DNA from: a virus
Length of the DNA stretch: 30,146 nucleotides
Strand: one strand, 5' to 3'
Virus record (IMG/VR): IMGVR_UViG_3300021381_000092
Coordinates: 1 to 30,146 of that record
Positions 1-8,066 of the stretch are shown here, piece by piece. A program made the translations under genes and the position numbers. The stretch's first letter is position 1, and every line of letters starts with the position of its first letter. The notes under the pieces were generated by a model. It was not told the DNA's origin. It made no database searches and was given only the letters and a program-made list of their open reading frames with translations.

Positions 1-57
1 AAGACGGCATACGAGATCACTGTGTGACTGTAGTTCAGACGTGTGATCTTCCGATCT
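1..57 (+). other. Illumina TruSeq indexed adapter (artefact)
   Basis: These bases match the Illumina P7/TruSeq index primer from its AAGACGGCATACGAGAT part through GTTCAGACGTGTG to CTTCCGATCT. The six bases between the two constant parts (CACTGT) are the reverse complement of TruSeq index 5 (ACAGTG). Two substitutions are present (GTAG for GGAG and GTGATC for GTGCTC), which fits read errors at an assembly edge. This is untrimmed library sequence, so phage sequence begins at about position 58. Confidence 0.96.
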
Positions 58-84
58 GTTAAGTTTTGGAAAAAAGTGGTAAAA

Positions 85-116
85 TTTGGACATACTAATA
101 TTTTACCATATCTTTG
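85..116 (+). promoter_or_regulatory. Bacteroidota-type promoter for the late operon
   Basis: TTTG at 85-88 and TATCTTTG at 109-116 are separated by 20 bp, which matches the primary sigma factor consensus of Bacteroidota (TTTG, 19-21 bp, TAnnTTTG). Transcription would start near 122-124, leaving a short A-rich leader before the ATG at 142. It is the only good promoter upstream of the packaging genes and is therefore probably the main rightward promoter. Confidence 0.72.
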
Positions 117-141
117 ACGAAACGAAAACAAACGAAACAAT

Positions 142-360
142 ATGAAAGCACCAACAAAACGAAGCGCGGACATTGATCACCCGGACGAATGTCGCGAGAT
201 ACAAGAAGCATTTTTTGAAAAAGGTTATGACGTGACACTGGAGTATGTTCACGAATGGTGGCGGGAGTACAGCCGCGAAGACTATTGTGCTGGATGGATG
301 TTTGTACCAAGCAAGTATGAACTTTTTAGAATTATTGAAATGAAATTCGAAACGGAATGA
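142..360 (+). CDS. small hypothetical protein, first gene of the late operon
   Basis: A 72-residue acidic protein of unknown function. It has no signal peptide, membrane segment or recognisable motif; it is rich in aromatic residues around positions 32-53 (EWWREYSREDY, then GWMF). The ATG follows an A-rich leader about 25 bases downstream of the promoter's -7 box. Its stop overlaps the start of the next gene by four bases (ATGA), so the two are probably translationally coupled. From its position upstream of the terminase genes it could be an accessory packaging factor, but nothing in the sequence proves that. Confidence 0.7.
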   Translation: MKAPTKRSADIDHPDECREIQEAFFEKGYDVTLEYVHEWWREYSREDYCAGWMFVPSKYELFRIIEMKFETE

Positions 361-692
361 ACAAAGCAACGCGAACGAAACTATACAACGCCAAGATCAA
401 GGAGTTAAAGCAACACTTAAACCCGGAGGTCGTAAACAATGTAGTTTTCAAGGGGTTAATGCACACTTACGCTAAGATATGCGTGCAAGAAGAGGAACTT
501 CAAAAATTCGTTGAAGAGGAAGGCACGAGCTATGAAAACCCGTCGAGTGGTGCGCTTGTTAGCCGTCCAGAGGTCCAGCAATTGGAGCGCACGCGCCGCA
601 TGAAACTACAGTACAGCAAGGATGTTTTTAAGTACAAGCACAACAAGGCCGAAGGCGACGCATTTGATAAATTGATAGGAGGGAAGGGATGA
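357..692 (+). CDS. putative terminase small subunit
   Basis: A 111-residue basic protein directly upstream of the large terminase, whose start it overlaps by four bases (ATGA at 689-692). Small terminase subunits bind the packaging site on phage DNA and pass it to the large subunit. The middle of the protein (about 55-75, with YENPSSGALVSRPEV) resembles the segment of P27-like small terminases in which a conserved 'gg..kpHP' stretch precedes a helix of charged residues. There is no clear helix-turn-helix. The call leans mainly on position, size and this weak resemblance. A head-assembly accessory protein is the alternative. Confidence 0.6.
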   Translation: MNKATRTKLYNAKIKELKQHLNPEVVNNVVFKGLMHTYAKICVQEEELQKFVEEEGTSYENPSSGALVSRPEVQQLERTRRMKLQYSKDVFKYKHNKAEGDAFDKLIGGKG

Positions 693-2317
693 AAGAGAAG
701 CAGCCGAGCTGGGTTAAACGTGTTGTAAAGGCTACGCAACCCCATGAAAAGGGCAAATACTACTTCGATTGGGAGGAAGCGGAGCGCCGTGTGCGGTTTA
801 TTGAGGGTGTTTGTCGCTATCCAGAGGGTAAAAAAGCGGGCGAAAGGATTGAGCTGGAGCAATGGCAGAAGGAGCAAATCATATATCCGGCTTTTGGATG
901 GAAGAAAAAAGGTTCTGGACTGCGTAGGTATAGGACTGTTTTCACGTTTATACCGCGTAAAAATGCCAAAACAACTCTAATCGCGTGCGTTGGGCTGTCT
1001 ATTTTGTTTCAAGACAAGGAGCATGGCGCGCAAATGTATTGCCTTGGAAGTGTTAAGGATCAATCGGCTATCATTTACCGAATAATGAAGTCAATGATCA
1101 AAAACGAGCCGGCTTTGTCTAGCCGAATGAAATTAAGGGCGGATCAATTCGACTACAACGGCAGTGATAGCTTTGTGAAGGTGTTGGCTAACTCACCAGG
1201 TAAGCACGGGTTAAACGCTCACGCTTTGTTTGTTGATGAACTGCATGAGTTCCTTTTACCAAAGCATTTGGAAGCGCTTGAAGCAATTGAGACTTCAATG
1301 ATCAGTAGGAGCCAGCCTATTACGTTCGTAATGACTACGGCGGGCCATGACACCAACTCCAGATGCTACGACGATTATCTTTACGCGAAGGATGTAGCCA
1401 GCGGCAAAATTATTGACGACACTTTTTTGCCTTTAGTGTTCGAAGCGGGACCGGATGCAGACTGGACGGATCCAAAAAACTGGGAAAAAGCAAATCCGGG
1501 ACTGGGAAACATTATTCCCTATGACAATTTTGAAGGTGAATTTCAGAAGGCGTTGAAAAGGCCGCATAAGGTCAACAGTTTCAAGCGTCTTCATTTGAAC
1601 ATGTGGGCGAGCCAGATGGAAAGCTGGTTGCAGGATAGCACGTGGATGGGGTGTAAATTAGACTTTGAGGACGAGGACGTGCGCCATTTGCCGTGTTATT
1701 TAGGGATGGACCTTGCAAGCACGCGAGACTTGAACGCTGTAGCTGCTTTGTGGGTCGATGTGCTTGAATGGAAATTTTATTTGCGCGTTCATCATTGGGT
1801 AAATGAAGAAAAGGCGTTGCAACGCAAGCTGGCAAAGGGTGTTGACTATTTGCGGTTTCAAGAAGAAGGCAGCGTGACAATTACAGACGGCAACGCTACC
1901 GACCACAAACGCATTATTGATTGGGTGTTGAATTTCGCCACGGAGTTCGATGTTAAGACGGTGGCCTATGACAAAGCCATGAGCGCGTACATAATTGCGG
2001 AGCTTATTGACGGGAATATAAATTGCGAGCCATTCGGTCAAGGCATCATGTCCATGAGTTACCCGACAAAACAATTTGAAATAGCAGTTGAAAACGGCGA
2101 GCTACACCATGATGGCAGCGCGTGCATGCGTTGGCAAATGGGGTGCGTGGTGATCAAGCGCGACGAGAACGACAACGTGAAGATCACCAAAAACATGGGC
2201 AACGAAGCAAAAAAGGTTGACGGTCCTGTTGCTGCTGTTATGGCGTTCGGGCAATTTATGGACGAACACGGCCAAGACGACGGTCCACCAAGTTTGACGG
2301 TTATTGGTTTAAGTTGA
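689..2317 (+). CDS. terL: terminase large subunit (packaging ATPase-nuclease)
   Basis: A 542-residue protein of the Terminase_1/YmfN-like family. It is the motor that pumps DNA into the prohead through the portal and cuts the concatemer. The ATPase domain shows a modified Walker A (IPRKNAKTT, about residues 88-96), Walker B (LFVDELHE, about 180-186) and a coupling motif (MTTAG, 215-219). The C-terminal RNase H-like nuclease begins with GMDLAST, whose aspartate at about 341 is the first metal ligand. The length is usual for the family. It starts inside the stop of the small subunit gene and is followed by an intrinsic terminator before the portal gene. Confidence 0.95.
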   Translation: MKEKQPSWVKRVVKATQPHEKGKYYFDWEEAERRVRFIEGVCRYPEGKKAGERIELEQWQKEQIIYPAFGWKKKGSGLRRYRTVFTFIPRKNAKTTLIACVGLSILFQDKEHGAQMYCLGSVKDQSAIIYRIMKSMIKNEPALSSRMKLRADQFDYNGSDSFVKVLANSPGKHGLNAHALFVDELHEFLLPKHLEALEAIETSMISRSQPITFVMTTAGHDTNSRCYDDYLYAKDVASGKIIDDTFLPLVFEAGPDADWTDPKNWEKANPGLGNIIPYDNFEGEFQKALKRPHKVNSFKRLHLNMWASQMESWLQDSTWMGCKLDFEDEDVRHLPCYLGMDLASTRDLNAVAALWVDVLEWKFYLRVHHWVNEEKALQRKLAKGVDYLRFQEEGSVTITDGNATDHKRIIDWVLNFATEFDVKTVAYDKAMSAYIIAELIDGNINCEPFGQGIMSMSYPTKQFEIAVENGELHHDGSACMRWQMGCVVIKRDENDNVKITKNMGNEAKKVDGPVAAVMAFGQFMDEHGQDDGPPSLTVIGLS

Positions 2318-2388
2318 AAAAATTACTATATTGCGGGTTCCAATTAGGCTTTAAGTAGTTTGGTTACACGTTTTGTTTTGTTTAAGGG

Positions 2389-2421
2389 AAAGCCCGTTGT
2401 AGAAATGCAACGGGTTTTTTT
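2389..2421 (+). terminator. intrinsic terminator after terL
   Basis: CCCGTTG (2393-2399) pairs perfectly with CAACGGG (2408-2414) around an 8-base loop. Seven T follow (2415-2421), and matching A bases lie upstream. It sits between the large terminase and the portal, so it would reduce read-through inside the virion operon. Confidence 0.82.
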
Positions 2422-2422
2422 A

Positions 2423-2430
2423 TATATTTG
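2423..2430 (+). promoter_or_regulatory. possible -7 box before the portal gene
   Basis: TATATTTG matches the Bacteroidota -7 consensus exactly and directly follows the terminator. The nearest upstream TTG (2397-2399) is 23 bp away, longer than the usual 19-21, and lies inside the hairpin. If used, transcription would begin around 2436, giving a leaderless portal mRNA or a short leader for the alternative ATG at 2454. Weak evidence. Confidence 0.3.
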
Positions 2431-2435
2431 CACGG

Positions 2436-3683
2436 ATGGGAGTTTTGCAACGCATGTATCAAGCAATAACGGGTGGCGCCACGGTCCAAGACCAGGAGCG
2501 TGAAACTTATATTGGATATGCTTCCGGCGATTGGGCGCAACGCCTACTTCCACAACCAACCGCGTCGGGCGTCTATGTTACGCCACAGATAGCAATAGGC
2601 GTTTCGACTGTTTACGCTTGTATCGCTAAAATAAGCTCGACCCTCGCACAACTTCCAATAGAGTTGATTGACACCAGAGGCGGGCAATTCACGAAAATTA
2701 AAGATAGCCGAACGCGCTTGTGGAACATTTCACCAGACGGCAACACAAATGCTTTTTGCAGTCGCGAGACGCAATATGCAATGATGCTTCTTTTTGGTGG
2801 TGCTATGTACGAGCAGATCCGAAACCAACGCACTGGCGAGGTGACGAGCTTACGCCGTGTCGATAGGTCTACGGAGCAACCCGAAAAAATGATTGCGGCA
2901 GATGGTCGCCACTTGTACAGCTTGAAAACGTCGGACGGACGCCGCAACGTGTGGGCTTCTGACATGGTTGTGTTCGAATATCTTTTAGGGCGTGGACCAG
3001 GTGAGGTGTCAAAGGAAACGATAGGCATATTGAAGGCCGCGCAAGACTACGCGGTGAAGTTCTTTGCTGGTGGTGGTGTGATGGATGGGCTTTTGAGTTC
3101 AGAACAAAACCTAAAAGCGACGCAAATCAACGAATTTGTGGAATCATGGGAGGCGCAACGCGGCAAACAGACGCGAATGTTGCCACTTGGGTTGAAGTAT
3201 CAGCGCCTCGGTGTTGAGCCAGACAAGGCACAAAACACCACTTCGAGACAATATCAGAGCCGCGAGGTGTGCCAATTGTACGGTATTGACCCAAGAATGA
3301 TAGGTATAATTGAAGGAAGCGCCTACAAATCAACGGAAGAGGCATCGAACCATTTTGCAGTTCACACGATCACGCCGTTGGTTAACAGGCTTGAAAGTGA
3401 ATTGAATTTCAAAATGCTTTTTGAAGGTGAACAACAAAATTTGTACTTTCGTCACAACATGGACGAGCTTGTGCGCGGTGACATGAAGACACGCGCCGAA
3501 GTGCAAGACATTCAATTGAAGAACGGGACGCGAAATATTAACGAGGTGCGAGCAACGGACTTGCTTAATACAATTGAAGGTGGCGATATTCATTTGGCAC
3601 AAGTCAACCAGATTGACATAAACGAAATGAAGCAGTACAGCAAGAAAATGGCGGCGTCTGGCGACGCTGGTAATAACGGATAG
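2436..3683 (+). CDS. portal protein (HK97 family)
   Basis: A 415-residue protein of the Phage_portal family that forms the dodecameric DNA gate at one capsid vertex. The N-terminal block GVSTVYACIAKISSTLAQLP (about residues 53-72) is the typical portal signature 'V..v.aci..ia..va.lp'. The C-terminal part (about 270-330), with QYQSREVCQLYGIDPRMIG, matches the conserved 'q.....eia..f.vPp..lg' segment. It lies in the expected place between the large terminase and the protease-capsid gene. The first ATG is used here; a second ATG at 2454 would remove six residues and is equally possible given the very short distance to the upstream terminator. Confidence 0.92.
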   Translation: MGVLQRMYQAITGGATVQDQERETYIGYASGDWAQRLLPQPTASGVYVTPQIAIGVSTVYACIAKISSTLAQLPIELIDTRGGQFTKIKDSRTRLWNISPDGNTNAFCSRETQYAMMLLFGGAMYEQIRNQRTGEVTSLRRVDRSTEQPEKMIAADGRHLYSLKTSDGRRNVWASDMVVFEYLLGRGPGEVSKETIGILKAAQDYAVKFFAGGGVMDGLLSSEQNLKATQINEFVESWEAQRGKQTRMLPLGLKYQRLGVEPDKAQNTTSRQYQSREVCQLYGIDPRMIGIIEGSAYKSTEEASNHFAVHTITPLVNRLESELNFKMLFEGEQQNLYFRHNMDELVRGDMKTRAEVQDIQLKNGTRNINEVRATDLLNTIEGGDIHLAQVNQIDINEMKQYSKKMAASGDAGNNG

Positions 3684-3684
3684 G

Positions 3685-5616
3685 ATGGAAAAACTTGTAA
3701 GAAAAAACGCGAAGATCACAAGCGCAGTGCGTAAGGTGCAAACGGTTGCATCTACGTACAACAAAGAAGCTCGCACCGTTGAGGTTGTGGCAGCCACTGA
3801 CTACCCTGTTGTACGTTTCATGTGGGATCAGAAGAAACGCGATTTTGTTGAGTTTAACGAGGTTCTTGGATTCGATGAAGGTCATTTAATGACGGAGCGA
3901 CTTGATCAAAAAGTTGTAACGCTGCTTGACAACCATGACCGCTGGGCTGGGACAAAAGGAGTGCGCGGCGTGATTGATGCTTACAGCATCGAAGACGGTA
4001 AACTTATGACGACGGTGCGCTTTGGTAAGCGTGAAGAAAGCCAAGCAATTGCAGACGACGTTGAAGATGGAATTTTGAACGGTTTTTCTATTGGGTACAG
4101 AGTACACGAGTACGAAGATACGGGCGAAACGGGTTCAAATGGACTACCTAACTACAAGGCAGTAAGATGGGAACCGCTTGAACTAAGTGTTGCACCAGTA
4201 CCGGCGGACCCACGAAGCACAAGCAGAAGCGAAGAAGACGCGAAAACGCCAGTAGTATTGCTACAGCGAAGCGAAGAAACACCGGCGCCAGCGCCACCAC
4301 CGACCCCAAAGAAGAAAAAGGAAACCCCGCAACAAAGGAAAGTTGCGACAAATAAACACACAATGAAAAATTCGACAGAATTGAAAAAGTTGCGGGATGA
4401 CAAAACCCGCCTTTTGACTTCGCTGAATGAGCAAGAAACGCGCAGCGAAGCGGATGAAACGCGTATGGACGAGCTGGCGCAAGAAATTGCAGACCTCGGA
4501 ACGCAGATTGAAAAGCGTGAGCAACGCGAGGCTGTTTTAGCAGCTGCGGCAGCACCAGCGCCAAGCGCCAACGGCGAGACGAAAGAAATCAACCAAGCGG
4601 TTCGCGCTGCTGACTTTGGGCGAGCGTTTGCCACTATCCACGACGGTAAAGCGTTGACAGGAGCAATGGCGGAAATTGACCAAGAAGGAAAGCGTGTTTC
4701 TACAGAAGGTGGCGGCACAAACTCTTTCAGCTATCCAACTGCATGGCTAGGACGTGCGGGATCTGCTGACGACTTTCAGGCTGGTTCTGGTGATGGTTCT
4801 GGGTTCGTTCCAACGGAAGTGCCTGGATTCATTCAAGCGCTTATGGCGCCAACAGTGATGGAGGAATTAGGCGTTACAACATTGAACGGCCTCGTTGGCA
4901 CAATTCAATTTCCACGTGAATCTGTTGCGGCAAGTGCCACAGCGGAAGGCGAAGTTGATGCAAATGCGGATTCTGGACTAGAGCTTGACCAGTGGCAAAT
5001 GTCACCGAAGCGCTACAGCTCAAAGACGAAGTACAGCAAGCAATTGTTACTTCAATCACCTTTGGCCGCTGAAACGATCATTGCGGAGGCTTTGCGTAGA
5101 GGTATGAACCGAAAGTTGAACACGGACATGTTCACGGGTGCTTCTGGTGGTTCTTCAATTACCGGGCTTTTCAATTACACCGGTATTTTGGAGCCGAACA
5201 CGGCAAACTCAACAGACTACGAAGCAATTTTTGCGGGATTGAGAAAATCAATTCTTGCAAATCATGGCGACGTAGCCACGGCAAAAGCGGTGCTTTCGCC
5301 AACTGCTGACGAGCTGGCTGGATCTGCTGCCAACGTTACAGGAGTTGACGCACTTGTGCGCGACGGACGTATCAAAGGCATGGAGTTCATGGCAACGCCA
5401 TACGTGGCCGACGCAACTGAAAACCTCGTAGGACGAGCAGTAGCCGGAAACTTTGACAACATCTTGTTCGGTAATTATGGAGCGCTTGACTTCATTATTG
5501 ACCCGTACACGTCAGCTGGAACGGCGCAGATTGTAATCCACTTGAACCGCTGGTTGGATATGCTAGTGCAAAACCCGGAAGGGTTCGCGTTCGACGAACA
5601 CATTGCCAACTCATAA
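3685..5616 (+). CDS. prohead protease fused to major capsid protein
   Basis: A 643-residue single reading frame joining two normally separate proteins. Residues 1 to about 180 resemble the HK97 prohead protease (peptidase U35) with likely catalytic His84 (LLDNHDRW) and Ser135 (LNGFSIGYRV). A proline- and lysine-rich linker follows (about 199-215). A charged coiled-coil delta/scaffold-like segment spans about 227-290, then the HK97-fold capsid domain (about 370-643, with GFVPTEVPGFI and the SSKTKYSKQLLLQ segment). The start is one base after the portal stop. Met227 (ATG at 4363) follows an A-rich leader and could be an internal start for a free capsid protein. An intrinsic terminator follows the gene. 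Confidence 0.92.
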   Translation: MEKLVRKNAKITSAVRKVQTVASTYNKEARTVEVVAATDYPVVRFMWDQKKRDFVEFNEVLGFDEGHLMTERLDQKVVTLLDNHDRWAGTKGVRGVIDAYSIEDGKLMTTVRFGKREESQAIADDVEDGILNGFSIGYRVHEYEDTGETGSNGLPNYKAVRWEPLELSVAPVPADPRSTSRSEEDAKTPVVLLQRSEETPAPAPPPTPKKKKETPQQRKVATNKHTMKNSTELKKLRDDKTRLLTSLNEQETRSEADETRMDELAQEIADLGTQIEKREQREAVLAAAAAPAPSANGETKEINQAVRAADFGRAFATIHDGKALTGAMAEIDQEGKRVSTEGGGTNSFSYPTAWLGRAGSADDFQAGSGDGSGFVPTEVPGFIQALMAPTVMEELGVTTLNGLVGTIQFPRESVAASATAEGEVDANADSGLELDQWQMSPKRYSSKTKYSKQLLLQSPLAAETIIAEALRRGMNRKLNTDMFTGASGGSSITGLFNYTGILEPNTANSTDYEAIFAGLRKSILANHGDVATAKAVLSPTADELAGSAANVTGVDALVRDGRIKGMEFMATPYVADATENLVGRAVAGNFDNILFGNYGALDFIIDPYTSAGTAQIVIHLNRWLDMLVQNPEGFAFDEHIANS

Positions 5617-5635
5617 ACGAGTAAAAACCTAACTT

Positions 5636-5671
5636 AAAGCACCCGCAAGGCTTACGTCGGGCGGGTGCTTT
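5636..5671 (+). terminator. intrinsic terminator after the capsid gene
   Basis: AAAGCACCCGC (5636-5646) pairs with GCGGGTGCTTT (5661-5671) in an 11-bp perfect stem with a 14-base loop. Six T follow the stem's GC-rich part (5669-5674). There is no recognisable promoter between it and the next ATG at 5686, so downstream genes must depend on read-through or antitermination. Confidence 0.88.
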
Positions 5672-5685
5672 TTTAATTGAACGAA

Positions 5686-6255
5686 ATGAACGTAATAACG
5701 TCCAACTTTACGACAACGGTAACGGCAGAAGACATCTTGCCTTTGGCTAGGTTAAAGGAGCATTGCCGTATTGACTATGACGACGAGGACACAATCCTTG
5801 CTAGTTATAGAGCCGCCGCCATTGAGAAAATACAAGGGCTGACGGGGCGCATGTTGGACCGCGTGACGGTTGAGTTTTACGCAGAATCATTTCACGAAAT
5901 TTGCTTGCCGTGGTCGCCTGTTGTGAGCATCACGAACATTCAGTACAAAACAACCGTATCAGATTACGCAACGTTAGGCACTTCGAATTATTGGGTTGAC
6001 CTCTACAGGGCAAAACCTAAAATTCATTTCAAAAACATTCCGACGGTGTTCAGCGACACGTCGAACAAAATTAAAATTACAGCCGAGGTAGGGTACGACG
6101 CCAGCGCTGGCAATACACCGGAAGCGCTCATTGCTGCCGTTCGTTTGCTTGCTAAAGACTTGTACGAGTTCAGAGGCGACGAATTGGCGGGCGTGATAGT
6201 GCGCACCGTGCCAAACGGCATAATGAATTTAATTTCTGAATATCGAATACTATGA
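5686..6255 (+). CDS. head-tail connector (gp6-like)
   Basis: A protein of about 189 residues of the phage gp6-like head-tail connector (DNA-packaging) family, which forms a ring under the portal. The N-terminal signature LARLKEHCRIDYDDEDTIL followed by a long helix ending IQGLTGR is characteristic: 'lk.hlRid.d.eD..l..l...A...ie..tgR'. The frame is open to a TTG at 5677, but the ATG at 5686 is chosen because it is a standard codon preceded by an A-rich leader. The stop overlaps the next start by four bases (ATGA at 6252-6255). Confidence 0.87.
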   Translation: MNVITSNFTTTVTAEDILPLARLKEHCRIDYDDEDTILASYRAAAIEKIQGLTGRMLDRVTVEFYAESFHEICLPWSPVVSITNIQYKTTVSDYATLGTSNYWVDLYRAKPKIHFKNIPTVFSDTSNKIKITAEVGYDASAGNTPEALIAAVRLLAKDLYEFRGDELAGVIVRTVPNGIMNLISEYRIL

Positions 6256-8066
6256 GGGGCGGGCGTCTTGACATACGATTGACAATTCAAAGCGCTACAA
6301 CAAGCACTTCAAGCACTGGCGCCAAGCAAAAAAGCTGGGCGACATATTCGACGGTGTGGGCTGAAAAGTCAGAAGGAGGCAAATCGGGCGCGTCAGAGAA
6401 GACGCACAGCGAGCAGCTTACGCCTATACACAATGTAATGTGGAAGCTACGCTATTCGAACAGCTCGAAAGCAATCACACCAAAGATGCGCGCCGTTGAA
6501 GGTGGGCGCATTTACAACATTATCAGCGTCCAGGAGGCAGTACATCGCCAGTGGATCATGCTGAATTGCGAGATAGTGAACAGCGGCGCCGGAAGTAGTA
6601 CGCCCGCCGCTTGCGAGCCAGCTACATACCAAAATTCGGACGGTAGCTATACGCAAGAAATAGCCAGCAACGCAACCGGAACGGGTCCAGACATTACGGT
6701 GACGGACGCCGACACCACAACGCGAGCCGTACCCGCGAACACGGATGTCGCTTGTGCGTTCCCTTCGCTTGACTTGGTAAATAGTAACGACACGAATATT
6801 GGAAGCGTCAGCGCGTACCCAACAGGGGGCGAGGTAGACGTGCCAGACACCCCAATAACAAACACGGACGGCTCGCGAGCTATCAACGCTCCTTCTGGTG
6901 AGACGTACACCGCGCCAGATATTACAATGACAGAGGTTAATGGTTCAAGCACTACAGCGCCATCATTGAAAGACCTCGTTTGCGCATGGGCCACTATTCG
7001 TGTGGATAACACGGTTGGCACTTCGCTGCTTAGTATAGCGGCCTATCCGGTTGGGGGTGTGGCTACTTTACCCGACGCGCTTGTGACGGTCAACAATTCG
7101 GACGGCGACGCTATTGAGACGAATGTAGACTACGGCTACGACAATATAATTGAGCTAGACGACATTGAAATTGAAGACAGCGGAGGCGCAACTTTTGACG
7201 TGCCTGTTGCTATGTCTATAATTCTGCCGGACACCACTATTGATGCGGCTAGTGTTACTGGGGGCGTTCTTACTATTGAGACACCAACGGCGGCCACGCC
7301 AAGCGGCATTTGTTACCGCGACACCTTCCCTGCATTTAATGAAAGTTTTGTGACGGGGGATAGTTGGGACAACTTTACTTCTGGAAACTACAACAGAACG
7401 CCCCCTACCTACCCAGAGGCTTTCGCTATGCTCAAATACAATGCTACACAAGCAGACGTGCGAGGTGTAGCGGCAACCGGGACGAGCTTAACCGACGCGG
7501 TGGCGCCAACGATTTTAGAAGAGAATAACGCTTTTGGGAATAAATTCAGATACACCGACGATGCAGGAAACGAAAGTGATGCTACAGTAGGTTCTAACTT
7601 ATGGGCGCACGTAGACTGGAATAACCATAGCTGGACAGGGGCAACCTCTTACTATGTAATTGACCACCTAACAGGATGGGGGTTCACGGTTAAGTACGAA
7701 GATGATTCGGGCAAAGTCAATCTAAGCACAACGGGCAATAATTGGGCAGGATGGATGGCTTATATTAACGGAACTCACTACTCAATGACAGGATGGATGC
7801 CTTTGGACTTGGGAGATGTTAACAACGCTCACGGGGCAAGGGTGCAACCTAACATGGTGTGGGCCGATGAATTTTTTGAGTTTGATTCTTCAGTGTCTGG
7901 TTCTGCTCGTGGTGGATTTATAACAGGCGAAAGTTACGCGTCTACTATTTTCTATCACTTGTATGATAGTGGTAACCCCGACATGGTGCTAGACCTAACC
8001 AAAGCCAAAGACAATGGCTTTCAAAGTAGGTTAACTAACTGCTTTATGAAACGTAAGCACTACTAA
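6252..8066 (+). CDS. head-closure protein fused to fibre-like extension
   Basis: A 604-residue protein. Residues 1 to about 112 resemble SPP1 gp16/Phage_H_T_join head-closure proteins (RLDIRLTIQ, then WATYSTVWAEKS, and a VEGGRIYNIISVQE strand), normally about 110 residues in total. The remaining ~490 residues are an unusual C-terminal extension. Two related beta-rich repeats occupy about 130-210 and 218-290 (PDITVT...ACAF...AYPTGG and PDITMT...VCAW...AYPVGG). The last ~250 residues are rich in aromatics and glycine and end in GFQSRLTNCFMKR, reminiscent of DUF1566/Fib_succ_major surface domains. The gene overlaps both neighbours and has no internal stop. Expected product: a neck ring carrying fibres. 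The fold of the extension is inferred only. Confidence 0.78.
   Translation: MRGGRLDIRLTIQSATTSTSSTGAKQKSWATYSTVWAEKSEGGKSGASEKTHSEQLTPIHNVMWKLRYSNSSKAITPKMRAVEGGRIYNIISVQEAVHRQWIMLNCEIVNSGAGSSTPAACEPATYQNSDGSYTQEIASNATGTGPDITVTDADTTTRAVPANTDVACAFPSLDLVNSNDTNIGSVSAYPTGGEVDVPDTPITNTDGSRAINAPSGETYTAPDITMTEVNGSSTTAPSLKDLVCAWATIRVDNTVGTSLLSIAAYPVGGVATLPDALVTVNNSDGDAIETNVDYGYDNIIELDDIEIEDSGGATFDVPVAMSIILPDTTIDAASVTGGVLTIETPTAATPSGICYRDTFPAFNESFVTGDSWDNFTSGNYNRTPPTYPEAFAMLKYNATQADVRGVAATGTSLTDAVAPTILEENNAFGNKFRYTDDAGNESDATVGSNLWAHVDWNNHSWTGATSYYVIDHLTGWGFTVKYEDDSGKVNLSTTGNNWAGWMAYINGTHYSMTGWMPLDLGDVNNAHGARVQPNMVWADEFFEFDSSVSGSARGGFITGESYASTIFYHLYDSGNPDMVLDLTKAKDNGFQSRLTNCFMKRKHY

Noticed and set aside
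4152-4718. 188-residue serine-rich leftward frame opposite the protease-capsid gene
   Set aside because: It is a compositional shadow of the alanine-, proline- and lysine-rich linker region on the coding strand, which has clear homology-like motifs.
7320-8066. Possible diversity-generating retroelement acting on the C-terminus of the neck extension
   Set aside because: The C-terminal domain resembles surfaces that such elements diversify, but no reverse transcriptase and no template repeat was found in the window.
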